A stretch of DNA of 64,000 bases from Himantopus leucocephalus (GCA_003993805.1 RSEF01000014.1:4985531-5049530), one strand, 5' to 3'. Positions 22,680 to 34,530 are shown, counted from the first letter of the stretch. A program made the numbers and translations. Notes: generated by a model not told the origin, from the sequence alone.

Positions 22680-23165
22680 CGAATACCTTTTTCAGCTGAA
22701 TACCTAACTTGATGATCATGTATAGCTGGTGCTTGGGAGGATATTCCAAATTCTGCTCTCTGCGAAGGCAGACATTTGCATGTACATCGATTAAATTTAC
22801 CCATGAGAGATCTTGGTCCTGTGCAGCTTTGAAAGTGTTCAGACTTGATTACCTTATTAAGTCCAATGCTCATTTTTAAGCCACTATCTGTAGAAGACAT
22901 CATGCTCCAAATTGTACCTGGCTTAGCTTTTATCTCAGATGCCTGCTTACCATAAAAGCCTGGAAAGGCAGTACAGTAACTTCTTCCAATAAAAAAATTA
23001 AAAGCCGAGATTTCTCTGGCCAAGGGAAGCAATCAGTCAGTGATATTGAAGGATCCGTCATCAAAGTATAAGGCAAGGAATGAATAGACTTCTAAATCAG
23101 TCAAACATTTTAAACATCCCTTTTGTAATTGACAATTTTGTAATATTTATTCACAACAGATCTGA
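22680..23165. promoter_or_regulatory. Candidate conserved regulatory element
   Basis: High-complexity AT-rich sequence lacking long open frames on the plus strand, with an ATTTGCAT octamer (POU-factor site) near 22770, TTAAGT and TTAAAT words, and ATTGAC/AATATT words toward the end. The appearance is that of a conserved non-coding element. The assignment is inference. Confidence 0.37.
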
Positions 23166-25975
23166 TTGCTGGATTCCCACTGGCTCCCCTCAGGAGGGTT
23201 TGCGTGAAATCAGTTTGAAATGGTGTGTCAATTTTTTTCTGAAGTCACCATCTGGCTGATAGACTTGAGTCTGTTCTAATACACTGACCCAGTGAATCGC
23301 TGCTAAACAATTCCCAGGGGTCTCCACTCCTCTCGCAGGCAATCCGGGAGAACGCTGCCGGGAGAGAGCGGGCGAGACAGGCATATTTTAATGCGTTATG
23401 TTGAAGGATTGTAAAAGAATTTGATTTATGTAAAGAAACAGAAATCTTGGGATGGGCTCATTCGCTCTTGTGCCCTCATGCTGGTTTCAAATGTGAGGGG
23501 AGGTTCAGGGCCAGAAACTGCTTGAAATTGTGTTGTGGGGGGCAACCCCCAACAAATAAAAACCCACAAAAAGCTTCCATCTCCGATCAGCAGCAAGGAA
23601 CCCAAATGTCTGACATCAGCAACCCCCACAGCTCAGCTGGCAAAAATAAATATTGGATCAAATACATCACACATCTATTTCAAATATGTGACAGTATATA
23701 TATGACACTGGAGTCCTGCAAAATCAGCCTCGCTCTGTATCACCCAAAATCCCTGGGATGGAATACGGTCAAACTTAAAACGGTGCTTAAAAATAGGTTG
23801 GTTTAACTTAGAGTGTGAAATGAGGCCTCAGCATACGTGTTTTGTATGTGCTCCTCCATACCAGCGATGAGTTCATACGGCACATGTTGATAATTAGACG
23901 CTTCCTCTCATCATCCCTCAGCAAAAGTATTGCTGCCACCCTTGTGAATTGTATTTTCTACTATGCAAGAGACTCTTTGTCATTGTGTTCCCCAGCCCCA
24001 GAGCACGTGCGCATGCTGCCGTCACAGATGCGACATCGCATGTGTACCTATACACGTGTGTTTGTGTACATATCCACCTATACACATAAGCTTGGCATAA
24101 TTCTAGGATGACTAATTTTTTTTGACAGGCGAGTAAATCATCATTATAGCATTTGTTTTTTTCCATTACCATCAATCATTATTGTATGTGTGATCAAGTA
24201 GAATTTGTCTTTGGCTGCTTAAAGTTTTCCTGATCATTTTTCAAAGCTAAATATCATCTCTAGATAAATAACACTTACTGTAACAGTGTGCATGCTAAAG
24301 AGCTGATCCAAACCCCACTGAAATCACGGGAAGGGTATTGGCTCAATGGACATTGATTTAAGTCCTAAAGGATCATTTGTTTCTCAATAGAACCCCAGTA
24401 AGAGACTGAACGTGGAGAATGTTTTATAGGGTTTGATTAATTCCCTCTACTACCAATGGAGTAAGACTACGGCACGTAACTACTGATCAAGGCAGAAGAA
24501 GAAGTGGATATCTAAAGCCTGTGAAAATATCCAAAATATCACAAGCTGGTGAAACGTGCAGAAAAGTTTTCTGCAAATCTATTCGATTTTTAAATTAATT
24601 TGCTTCAGCTGTGCTGGGGTTCATCCTGCAGGTCCCTCCGATGGCAACTTAGAGAAAAGAAGTGTTTGGGAAGATGGGCAAGAAACAGCAGGAGCAAAGG
24701 TTAAATGGAGACCAGGAGAAAACTGAAGTGGTCGTCCAAACCCCTAGACCAGGAGTAGGGAAATAAGTGTAGACTGGGTCGGGACACCTCCGGGATATCT
24801 TGCTTTATCGCCACATTTGAAGGACCTTGCGTGGGGCACCCTGGGATGCTCTCAAACATCTTGATGTCTCTACACCCGGCATCCATCAGGGGCTTCTATC
24901 ATCAGAGGACGTAAACCTCCCCCCAAAATACATCCCACCATTAAAAACGTGCAGGGAATCAGAACTTGCCAGGACTGGATGGCAAGCGCTCTCTGCAAGC
25001 ATTATAATTAACAGTAAGAGTAATTAAACTTTTAACACTGGCTAAGCTCAATATCTAAGATCTGAGGGTTAATGTAGCAGTTTTCAAAAGGACAGGAAAA
25101 CAAAGTAGTAATAAAATAAAATTAATGTTGCCAGGACTCTGAGGCATGCTCGTCCTCTGCACAATCCAGTGACAAACGTGTCCTGGTTTTTTTCGGCCCT
25201 CAGTGCTCCCTACCTGCTGGTTAATTATTTTGTTACTGTGGAGCAGTGCAGGTTTGGTCACCGTGCGGATTACAGACCGCCGACAGCCCGGAGGACAGGC
25301 AGGCAAGCTCTGAAGCAGCTGCAGAAAAGAAAGTGTTTGCCTCCCACTTTCTCTGCCCGTTTCTGGGCTTGCAAACCAGGGAGAAACAGATGGGAGGGAA
25401 ATAAAATTGACAGATGAACATTCAAACTTTATCCTCATTTTTAGTGGGTCGTAGTGGAGACCATTGCGGCAACACTGTGCAAGATGTTCTTGGGATTTTT
25501 TTCCTCCTTCTTCCAAGAAAGTTCAGTGGGTCTTGGGTTATAAAAAAGGATGAGAGACAGAAGCAAAACTGTCCTGTGAGGCTTGGGCAGGTTTGGGGGT
25601 GATTGACCCTTGCCAAGCCTATGAGACTGGTATGGAGGAGCCTGGTGCAGGGTCCTGGGTACTGCTGGGCAGGAGCAGGGCAAGGAGCACCCATGCTGCG
25701 GTGCACCTCTCTCTGCAGCTCGAGTGCCAACAGGTTTAGGAGGTCATCCCTTCCTGGGCTCCCTTCTCCTGTCCCCTGCCACCTGTCCCTGTGGCGAGGC
25801 GCGTTGGTAATTCTTAGTGCAAGCCCACGTAGGTGAGGAACACGTGTCTGTCTAGTCTTTGTCACAATCAGGTCACTTTGCCTGTTCTTTTGCCAGTTTT
25901 TCCCAGGTTGGATCTGAAGGGAAAAGCATTTTTCTCAGGAATGGGCTTTTTGTCCTTGAAGGATTCTGCTGTTGT
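23166..25975. other. Unique non-genic DNA with AT-rich patches
   Basis: AT-rich patches at 23640-23720 and 24110-24600 could be regulatory. The ninemer cctatacac occurs twice at 24047 and 24077 within a purine-pyrimidine alternating stretch. No gene or known repeat was recognised, and frames at 25055-25516 and 25422-25865 (both minus) carry no domain. Confidence 0.45.
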
Positions 25976-25979
25976 CTCC

Positions 25980-26220
25980 TTATTTCTCTTAATTGTATAA
26001 CCCTAAGGTATGCCTCAGATTTACACAGCCTAAATCCAGCCTTATTTGACTATATTTGTCATTATTCCAATTAATTGTGCATCAACTAATTGTGTAACAT
26101 GGCTATTTGCATGTCAAACCCGGGTCTTCATGCTGTTCTTTGCAGTGTAATTGCTCTGGCTAAGTGAATACCAGGAATATTCCTGAGGTTTCAGCCATTA
26201 ATCAAGGTCTGTTGAAAGGA
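25980..26220. promoter_or_regulatory. Candidate conserved regulatory element
   Basis: AT-rich block with a dense set of binding-site words: TTAATTGT and AACTAATTGTG (homeodomain type), ATTTGCAT octamer near 26105, the perfect palindrome ggaatattcc at 26174-26183, and ATTAATCA near 26198. The density in about 240 bases is suggestive of an enhancer. No direct evidence is available. Confidence 0.4.
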
Positions 26221-26240
26221 ATATTAGCACCCTGGGAAAT

Positions 26241-26277
26241 AAAAAAAAAAAAAAAAAGGNNAAAAAAAAAAAAAAAA
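26241..26277 (+). repeat. Poly(A) tract containing two Ns
   Basis: Seventeen A, GG, NN at 26260-26261, then a further A run. It may be a true homopolymer whose length could not be resolved by sequencing. Confidence 0.85.
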
Positions 26278-27328
26278 GGGGAAGATGCAAAATATCAATG
26301 AGTTTTTTTAAATTAAAAGGAAGCCTTAAATGCAACAACAAAATGCGTATGAAGGCCAAGGAAGGTCTGACCAAGCTTACAAAGGCCAAGTCCTCTGGAG
26401 GTCTGGAGGGTCAGGAGAGGCTTCCTGACAAATGGTTGGGCTTTCTTTTCTTGGTGCCCATTTTGGGGGTGTTTGGGCAAAGATGCTGAGCAAACAGCGA
26501 CAGGAGTTTAACCACGTACAGGAGCAGGGAGCCCAGATGTCAGTGGGAAGGTCTTTGTAGAGTTGGATGTCTTGAGGAAGCAAAGTAAGGGGCTGTCTAG
26601 GACAACCCCATGGAAGTGGGGAAATAGTTGGCTATTCTGGATGTGGAATGGTGAGCTGCTGCTGCAGGGGAAGAGGCTGGGGGTGGGGGGATGGAAGCTG
26701 CCACTGCGGGGAGCACGGTGGGGGTTGTTCACCACTGGGCAGAGGGCTGGTACCTGTGCAGGGGCATCCCAGTGAGCAATTCTCTCCTGGGTTGGAGAAA
26801 CTGCTCCCCGAACTCGTCACTCGCTGCCCTGGTTGGAGAAGACACCCAAAGAGTTGGAAGCTCCCACCAAAGCTCTCCAGGTAACCACTGCTGAGATCAA
26901 TCCAGGCCTGGGATCGCTCTTCTTAAAACATCCTCTGGAATATTTTGGGAGGAATGAGAGAGATGAACCATGGCCTGCTTCCAACCACCCATGTGTGTCC
27001 TCAGAACAGCAGAGGCACCCGGTGATGAACTGTCCCTTCCCTTTGGGGAAGGATGGATTTTTATTGTCAACACTGTTTGCCCCGGTGATGTATATATGGT
27101 TGCTGTGGGAGAAACCAACTGCAGGCTGCAATGATGGAAAAGACTATTAATATCCTTGATGAGCTACTGCTAACTCAGTCAATGAGTTAGTGACAGATCC
27201 GGTGCTGAAACTCAGCCGCTCCTGGATCCCAGACCGGCAACCAGTCCATTGCATTTTGCTGCCCCACGTTACATAGCTTAGGTGTCTCAGAAAAAAACCA
27301 AAACACGTTTAGGAGAGGATCAGGAACG
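26278..27328. other. Unique non-genic DNA
   Basis: GC-moderate sequence with a G-rich stretch around 26660-26730. No recognisable gene or repeat. Confidence 0.5.
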
Positions 27329-27383
27329 CTAATCAAGGATTATCAAGGATAATCAGGATCCTTGAGGACATAATCAGGATCCT
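27329..27383 (+). repeat. Short local repeat cluster with TAATC-type words
   Basis: The 12-mer aatcaggatcct occurs at 27351-27362 and again at 27372-27383, a 21-base spacing. It is preceded by related words aatcaaggat and tatcaaggat. Each 12-mer ends in the palindrome aggatcct. The words resemble OTX/PITX-type TAATC sites, but a slippage origin is equally plausible. Confidence 0.6.
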
Positions 27384-28590
27384 CTTGCCCATTCACAAGA
27401 AGGAGGCTTGCAAGGCGTGGAGCCCGCCGCGATGGCACGCTTTTGGCCACGTTTCAACACCTTTCCCAGGCTGGCAGGGAGGCTTGAGAACACCCGTGGG
27501 TCCCGTGCTCGGCTTGTTTAACCCGCGCTCCTGGGGGGATCGGGGCTCTCCCCACTCAGCTGTTTCCCATCCCTCATGCTGCTGGATGGGCTGCGGCTCT
27601 AGTTTCTGCAGCTCTCCCTGCCGCCGAGGATAAAGTGAAAGCAAAGCTGGCCCTGGGCTGCTGTTTGCAAATAGAGATGAAGACAAACAGATGAGTTCAA
27701 GCTGCTGGAAGGAAAACAAGCCTGGCGGCTCCTCTGCTTAATGGTGGGAACCTGGAAGTGTAAACAAAACCCTGGGCAGGTCCTCCTCATTCCCACCGGC
27801 CCTTGGAGTCCACCGGTGTTTTTCAATCTTTACGTCGTAGAACCAATTGATTTCGTGCCAGCCTGTAACTTTTTACTGATGTTGTGGCTGTTTCAGTTAA
27901 ACATAACCAGGTGCTGCATCCCCTCCTTCCCCCCCCCAGTGCCGGGACCTCTCCTGCTCCCGTTCTCTCAGACCCGGCGGGGTCCCTGGCTGCTTTTTCA
28001 TCACTGGGTCCGCGATCGTCCTGCAATCGCAGATCTATGCCCCAATGGACATGGCCAAGAAAGATGCACACAGAGAGTTTTATCATCCTCCTGTTTCAGC
28101 ACTGAGTTCCCGACACCTTTTGCCCTCCACAATGAGATCATCCACTCCCTTTCAAACTACGAGGAAGGCAACATTACTCCAAAAACTTGCTAGGTTTCTG
28201 AGCAGCGAGCAACAGGGTGAGGAGGTGCGAGCCCCTCAAGGCATACGCTCCTCAAGTCCCAGCAGCACCCCCCCACCGGCAGCGTGGCAGTGGTGGGGAC
28301 ATCATCACGGTTCAGCCACCACCTCAGAGCCACGCGTGGCAGAGCCCAGGGACGGGCAAAGAGCAGGCGAGTTACTTTTGGGCAGAGAACTAGGGATGCA
28401 CCTGGGTGCAGAGCAAAGTCCAGCGGCGCTTTCGTGGAAAGCACCCTCGGGAAGCGCTGTGGAGCAGACTCGATGCTCTTCCCGAGCACAACTCCCCTGG
28501 CACTGCGGGAGGTTTGGCTCGGCAGGCTGCTGCATTTTTCCCCCTGCGTCAAGTCAGGGAAGCGAACGCAGTATCTCAATTCTCCTTTTC
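27384..28590. other. Unique non-genic DNA
   Basis: GC-rich to moderate sequence. The open frames (28045-28608 plus, 28190-28579 minus) overlap one another and show no domain. Confidence 0.45.
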
Positions 28591-28603
28591 TTTTTTTTTT
28601 TTT
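28591..28603 (+). repeat. Poly(T) tract
   Basis: A run of 13 T in a pyrimidine-rich context, at the entry to an AT-rich candidate element. Confidence 0.85.
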
Positions 28604-28619
28604 CTTAATCTTTTTTCTG

Positions 28620-29340
28620 ACAGTCCCTTAGTTAGCATGAGATTTCACAAAATTCGCCAAGGCAGCCATCCATCTGTTTTGCTGACTTCCAGTAACAATA
28701 TTTATCATTGCGGAAGTGTCAAAACAATAAAACCAGATGACATTTATGCAAAGGGCTCCTAACTACTTTAAAAAAGGCCCAAACCTTGAAAGCCTTCTGC
28801 AGTATTTTGCTGGGAATTGTTTGCAGACACAAAGCTGAGAGTAATTCCTTCTGTACCCACATAAATATTTTAAATAAGCCACAGAAGGATTTTCCAAGGG
28901 AGGTGCAAGGACGGCATATGCTTCTCTGTAGCAACTTTGTTCCAAGCGGTCAGATGAGAAAAAAAAGAAATCTCTGCCTTTTCCTGGTTTCACCCAAAAA
29001 ATATTAATTTTGGTGAATACTTTTCACATTTCAAAAGAGAGCTATATAAATTAGTTCATACCAGTGACTCTTCTTAAGAATTTTAACCTGATCTGCCATG
29101 CAGTAAGAAGGGGGAATTAAAAAAAAAATCTGCTTATTTAACTTTACGGTATTTAAACCAATATATAAATGAGAATTAATAAATCTGCATTTCCTATTGT
29201 CAGCACTGGTTGATTACAGCACTGTGGAGCCCTATCAAAGGGTGCATACGGCACACTAAGTTCTGCAGTGTATTTAAATTATCCATAATAAATTTACCTA
29301 ACAAATTCAAGTGTAGCTGCATTTTCCCCTTGTCAGAGTT
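28620..29340. promoter_or_regulatory. Large AT-rich candidate regulatory block
   Basis: About 700 bases of AT-rich, mostly high-complexity DNA. The best part, 29160-29340, has words such as ATTAATAAATC, TTTAAATTATCC and AATAAATTTACC, and no repeat signature. The block lies just upstream of a CR1 insertion. Its size and composition fit a conserved non-coding element or a pair of them. Confidence 0.38.
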
Positions 29341-29642
29341 TCTCTGGCTGGGCGCACTCAGAATTACGCTCTGGCTTAGCGGACACCGGTGCATGCGGGA
29401 GAGGACGAGCCCCTGTAACCTAGGTTTTGATGGCTTTTTGTGGGGAAAGTGGCTTTGTTCAGCTGAGTAATGCACTCAATCTCTGATTGAACACTGTTCC
29501 CCCCTCTATCTGATCTCCGGCAACGTGAGGTGTTAAAGCCATTTTGTGCTTGCGGTGTAATTTCTGGAAATTTTTCTACTGCAGCTCTTGGATGCTCCGT
29601 GTTAAGGGTTGTCGAAGGATTTGCAGGGGTCAATACCAAAAT
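29341..29642. other. Unique non-genic DNA
   Basis: About 300 bases between the AT-rich block and the CR1 copy, without a recognisable gene or repeat. Confidence 0.5.
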
Positions 29643-29860
29643 AATAGAATCACAGAATGGTTTGGGTTGGAAGGGACCTTAAAGACCACCCAGTGCCACC
29701 CCCCTGCCCTGGGCAGGGACACCTCCCCCCAGCCCAGGTTGCTCCAAGCCCCGTCCAACCTGGCCTTGAACACCTCCAGGGATGGGGCAGCCACAGCTTC
29801 TCGGGGCAACCTGTCCCAGGGGCTCACCACCCTCAGAGTGAAATATTTCTTCCTAATATC

Positions 29861-29979
29861 TAATTTAAATTAATTTAATTTAAAAAATTTAAAAATTAAA
29901 ATTTAAATTAAAATTTAAAAATTTAAATTAAAATTTTAAAAATTTAAATCAAAATTTTAAAAATTATTTTATCTAATTA
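29861..29979 (+). repeat. AT-only satellite-like expansion inside the CR1
   Basis: About 120 bases made almost only of A and T, built from permutations of tttaaattaaaa and aaaatttaaa units. It sits at the CR1 position that normally reads taatatctaatttaaa before the ttaaaaccatt motif, so the tract probably grew by slippage from CR1's own AT-rich segment. Confidence 0.85.
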
Positions 29980-30032
29980 TCTTCCAGCTTAAAACCATTC
30001 CCCCTCATCCCATTGCTCCCCTCCCTGATCCA

Positions 30033-30132
30033 NNNNNNNNNNNNNNNNNNNNNNNNNNNNNNNNNNNNNNNNNNNNNNNNNNNNNNNNNNNNNNNNNNNN
30101 NNNNNNNNNNNNNNNNNNNNNNNNNNNNNNNN
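30033..30132. other. Assembly gap, 100 N
   Basis: Exactly 100 N within the CR1 copy at 29643-30179, directly following the AT expansion. The size is presumably a placeholder. Confidence 0.99.
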
Positions 30133-30179
30133 TGCACTTGGCCTTGTTGAACTTCATGAGGTTCGCACGGGCCCATGTC

Positions 30180-32339
30180 AGCAGGATGGAGCGGGATGCT
30201 GGGGCAAGGCGCCCCAGGTACCACTGCCAGATTTGGGGTTACGCAAGAGCATCCCAGCAAAGTATGAACAAAGGCGTGGGGTAGATCTGCTCCCGGAGGA
30301 ACTTCCCCGGCACCAGGACTGGAGCAAGTCAGTGCTTTCTTCCTCAAGCTGGGGACAGCGAGCCTGGACCCCACGGAGCTGGGCTGAGCTCCACGCTGAT
30401 TGCACGCATCTGTCTTCTCCTGACAGCTCTGCCTGTTAGTGGAGTGAGTCTGCTGTTTAATTTACCTGACTTGTTAACAGCTCCCTGTTTTGAAGTTGTA
30501 GGAAGTAGCTGATTTCACGTTTATAGTCGAAGCATTGAATTCCCATTGGGCAGCTAAAATTCACAAATAATCTGGTAATTTGTCCGCTGTCTCGGGAGCC
30601 CGTGGGGACGCCGCTCAGTGTATATCGCAGTGTATATCACCACATTTTGGTGAAAAGATTGATGAGCAAAGAGGAGCATGGAGCTGGCTGGCCGTGTGCC
30701 AGGAGGAGCCGTCGAAACCGAAAGGCTCAAGGAAATCTGTGCCAAAGAAAGCAGGGGTGGGGGGTTGCAGGGCCCCCCCTTGCAGAGGGGCTGCAGAGGA
30801 GGGCAGCGGGGGGCTCGCTGCCTTTGGGGACCGGCTGCTTGCAAGGAGCCACATCCCGTAGCTGCCGTTGGTGGCCAGACTGAAACAGAGCATGGAAATG
30901 GGGTGAGTTGGGTTTGCCTCGGCATATTCCAGCCTTAGCGCCCAAAAACGGCTTGGGTATCAGCTCAGTCCATACTACATGGGGGTAACAGAGGGCCAGC
31001 GCAGAGCTGAGCTCAGCTCCGGATCCTGCCCCATCTCCATGATACAGATCTCTTGGAGGGGAAATTGTCTCTCAGGAGTGCCGCCGCAGACAGATATCAC
31101 ACCCGATAGCCGCAAGTGGAACAACAAATCTTTGGAGTCTCTCATCATTAATTGCTCGCCCCTCCCATCACTCAACATATCAATAAGTGGCAGCCCCAGG
31201 AACCAAAGGAGAGGAAAACACCGCATGTGCAGCCTCCTCACTGAGCACGTTCACCATCCCTTGCACGACCCATGGAGGATCATGCAGGGAACCCTGGGTA
31301 GGGGGTCCAGGTCCCTTACCCAACTGCTACCGCAAGTGGAGAGTGAGCATCCTCCAAGCTCAGTTTCTGATTCTGTGTGTCTTCTCCTGAAGTGCAGAAC
31401 ACTGTGTGCCTGTGCTAAGGAAAGTGCTACTGCTCTCCCCGAAATCAGGCATGCTGGATTTGTAAATGAGTTAGGAGTTAGGGAAGGCAGGCTGCAGACA
31501 TCCCAGCAGAGCAGCAGGTAATCAGTAGGCTGTCCTCTACGGGGAAGGTGTTAAATCCTTCTTGGAGTGCTGACAAAAAGAGTTACAGCCCATATGCTTA
31601 TTGCCAGAAAAATAATAAAAAAGAGTATTGGTTTAACCAAGTCTAACGGCCATCAGAAGGTTTAGACATGTGCTCTCACCCTGGAGAGTCGGCATGCAGA
31701 GGCAGAGGGAATGTTTTACCCCAACCTTGCCATCCATTGAACAGCCACCAGCCCAAACTCCCAGTGATCCCAACGGGAGGAGGATGTGTTGGGAAATCCC
31801 CCCTGCAAACCCTGATGGCTCGTGAGCTCCCTCCCAGGGGATAGCTGGCTCTCTCTTGCCCCCGTGCTGCTCCTGCTGCACCTCCATCCCTGGCTCCCAC
31901 CTGCTGTGGGCAAGTCCCTGAGATGGAATGCTGCTGTGGGGCTGGCGATGGTGCAGGGTCTCTGCCAGCCGTGCCCTACATCATGTTGGGCTTTGCTCCG
32001 ATGGCTGCCCAACTTTGCTGCCCTCTGGCAACACCAACCTCACTTTGTTAGGGTCTCCTTGGGCTTTGGGGCAGCGGCTGAGTGCAAATGGGTGGAAAAT
32101 TTTACTACTCGAGATGGACATGCTTGTCCCTTGAAGTCTGGGCATGATGAGATTGGAGGACCCATCTTAAAACTGAAGATTATTAGACTTAAGAGACCTC
32201 TCCGACTGAGAGAATAGAAAACCTTGTCAAAAAGCCAATGAGTGCATGAAATTGGAGCAGATGGGAGGAAAACCAAACTGAGACGTGGCCCGGGTGACGC
32301 TGCTCAGCCAGGCTGGCGGCACGGGGCAGCCAGTGCTGG
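30180..32339. other. Unique non-genic DNA
   Basis: Mixed composition. The direct repeat cagtgtatatc occurs twice at about 30617-30640. Opposed frames at 30979-31521 (plus) and 31716-32012 (minus), and others, have no recognisable domain. Confidence 0.45.
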
Positions 32340-32510
32340 GGCTCGGCTGCGGCGTGTTCTCGTTTGCATTAACTAATGCTGCTTGGCATCATGTAATGCG
32401 TTATTGTTTTTATTGTTCTTGTTGTAAATACACCTAGAGGCATCTTATAAATAGAATTAATTACAGTTGTTTAATTCATTAGTTAAGTACATAGCGCATT
32501 CTGCTTGCTG
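32340..32510. promoter_or_regulatory. Compact candidate enhancer
   Basis: A 170-base AT-rich block flanked by GC-richer DNA, containing TTTGCATTAACTAATG, the SOX-like words TTATTGTT and TATTGTTC, the MEF2-like word CTTATAAATAG, and AATTAATTA with TTAATTCATTAG. The stacking of homeodomain, SOX and MADS-like words in high-complexity sequence is characteristic of vertebrate developmental enhancers. No alignment was possible. Confidence 0.42.
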
Positions 32511-33527
32511 GAGAGGCATGGATGGCTGCGGTCAGGGCACGCAACGTGCAAATCAATGTACGGTCACGTTCCTTGTGCCAGGGCCTGCAGCACCAGCTCT
32601 CCAGGTCCTCTGATCTCATGTTTCCAGCTTCACTCTCAATACCATCCTTTTTCTCAAAAGCTCATGTCAAAATTAAACAGTTGCAAGGAAAGTTTGGGAA
32701 GATCGGTCTGCAAGAAGACAGCACAAAGGGAGGAGCAGGGCAGCAGATTTGGGTGAAACGCACTTCAAATCTTTTCAGGGTTGTGGGGTCTATCCCCGGG
32801 ACGAGTCTGGCTGGAGGACAGAAGCCGAGGATGTTCCCACAAAGGGTGGGCCACCACAGGGAAGGGGACGCCCATGAGCATGAATGTGCACGTGCAGCAG
32901 CCCCGTGACAAGGCACTCTGCAGCAAGGAGATGAGTCTCCCAGCGTAGGGGCAACGCAGGCAGTGGTGTCTGAGTGAGGATATTAACGTCAGCCTCTGCC
33001 CTACCTCTCCTCCAGCCCAGGCTGGGAGCAAACCCACCCCTTGGGAAGCACTGGAGAGAGAGAAAGAAGGGGCTTGCAACCTGGTCACCGGCTGTTTTGC
33101 GACTTGTGCCTGTTCAACCTGGCAGCGATGGGAACCAGCTCCACGCTCCTCCCGCACCACGGAGGCTTTCTTCCTCCCCTTCCATCCATCACGGCTCACG
33201 GCAGAGTTTTATGAGCTCGCCCTGCCCAGGCCGCCCCAGCCCGGACCAGCCTGGCTCGCAGGAGCAGAGCTGTTTTTCTCCAAACCACAACACAACTGAA
33301 AAAACACAGCGGGTCAATACATCACAGGGCACACACTTGAAAGGGAAGAGGCATAAAACTCATGTCGTTGGTGCAGGGCAAACCCTGCTCCCTTTCCCCT
33401 GGTGCTCGGGACGTCCCCAGGGCTGGGAACTTTCCCGGCCTGAGGACGCTGATGGAAGCTCAGACACTTGCTAAAGCATGGAGAGTGGTGAAGGAAAAGC
33501 TGCTGAATAACCCCATGCAGGGCAATG
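32511..33527. other. Unique non-genic DNA
   Basis: GC-moderate sequence without a recognisable gene or repeat. Confidence 0.5.
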
Positions 33528-33640
33528 GTTGTGACCATTGGACTCAGGAGGAGCTGGGTTCTGGTGTTGGCAATGACACTGCTTCTCTGAGTGGCCTTGG
33601 GCAAGTCACCTCCTTCCCTCTGTATTGCCTTTTCCCAAAG
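33528..33640 (+). mobile_element. MIR-family SINE
   Basis: The core is well preserved: gaccattggactcaggagg, gagctgggttctgg, then gagtggccttgggcaagtca and cctccttccctctgtattgc, in the order expected for the tRNA-derived and core parts of MIR-type SINEs of amniotes. The promoter boxes and the LINE-related tail are not clearly recognisable, so the copy is partial. Such copies long predate the CR1 insertions here. Confidence 0.8.
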
Positions 33641-34209
33641 ACCTCCATATCACCACCATTTCCCTACTACATGTTTGCAAAACACAGTGCAATAGTTCCC
33701 CAGCCTCCACTGGTGTCTGCGGGCTCGGAGCTGCTGGTGGGTGTCGATGCCCTGCCCCGTCCAGTCCCTGACGGACTGAATGGATAATGCAATGCTCTCC
33801 TCATCCTCCTCCTGCACAGCTGACACCAGCCACAGTCCCTGCACACCACAGGCTGATGTCCCAATAGGCCACAGCATCTCCATCATCGTCTCAAGGAGCT
33901 GAGCCATCCACAGTGGACACAAAGCCCAAGCCAGGACGTAAGCACCTTGCAAACAGGCAAAGAGAAGTTCATCTCTCCGGCAAAATAGCAGGGTGGTGGA
34001 GATTAAAACTCCAGCAGGAAGGAGTTCAAGTCCATTTTTGGTCACCAGGCCTTGTTCTGCACTGATCTTATCTGGAAGGAGTGGCAACAAAAGAGAGCGG
34101 GGTCACGTAACTCAGGCAGCGTTGGCATGCCTGGAACCAGAGTAGTTGTTTAAAACATCCCACCTCTCACCCGCACCGAGGCCACCACAAGCATCTTCGA
34201 AAGGTGTTG
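33641..34209. other. Unique non-genic DNA
   Basis: No recognisable gene or further repeat beyond possible MIR flank. Frame 33650-34090 (minus) has no domain. Confidence 0.5.
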
Positions 34210-34530
34210 TTGTGTCCTTCTGCAGGCAACAGCCTTTAATTAGCACAGAACAGGAGACATTCACAACAAGATGGGAAAAAAATAATAATCAAAGAAAACC
34301 CAGGGAAGCCCCATGTGATAATAAAGGCTGACTCTAACTAACAGTTGTTATTCAGACATTGTTAATGATATTATAAGCACTACCATGTGCTAGGCAAGCT
34401 GTGACACGCACCCCGGTGGACATATGGATAATAAGATCACATGCCTATTTCAATCAAAGCCATAAGTACGAACTTGATCTGAATCGGAAGAAAGCCCAAG
34501 CTGGGGATGTGCTTTGGGAAAGCAAGCTCC
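34210..34530. promoter_or_regulatory. AT-rich candidate regulatory element
   Basis: AT-rich unique sequence with TTAATTAGC near 34235, TTGTTAATGATATTATAAG near 34360 and GGATAATAAGATCAC near 34425. The segment accatgtgctaggcaagctg near 34381 faintly resembles a phrase found in sauropsid and mammalian ancient SINE/LINE relics, so part of it may be exapted repeat DNA. Confidence 0.33.

Larger units (their letters stand above)
29643..30179 (-). mobile_element. CR1 LINE copy, expanded and gapped
   Basis: In minus orientation this begins at its 3' tail (aatagaatcacagaatgg), continues through the classic CR1 3' UTR (ggttggaagggacctt, gggcagggac, ccaggttgctcc, ccttgaacacctccaggga), and resumes after an AT-rich expansion with ttaaaaccattccccctc. 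It resumes again after an assembly gap with cacttggccttgttgaac. Divergence looks low in the 3' 200 bases, so this is probably the youngest retrotransposon in the window. There is no intact coding region. The 5' end fades near 30179. Confidence 0.95.

Noticed and set aside
34375..34410. accatgtgctaggcaagctg, resembling a phrase in ancient amniote repeats
   Set aside because: Too short and isolated for a separate call; noted only within the surrounding block.
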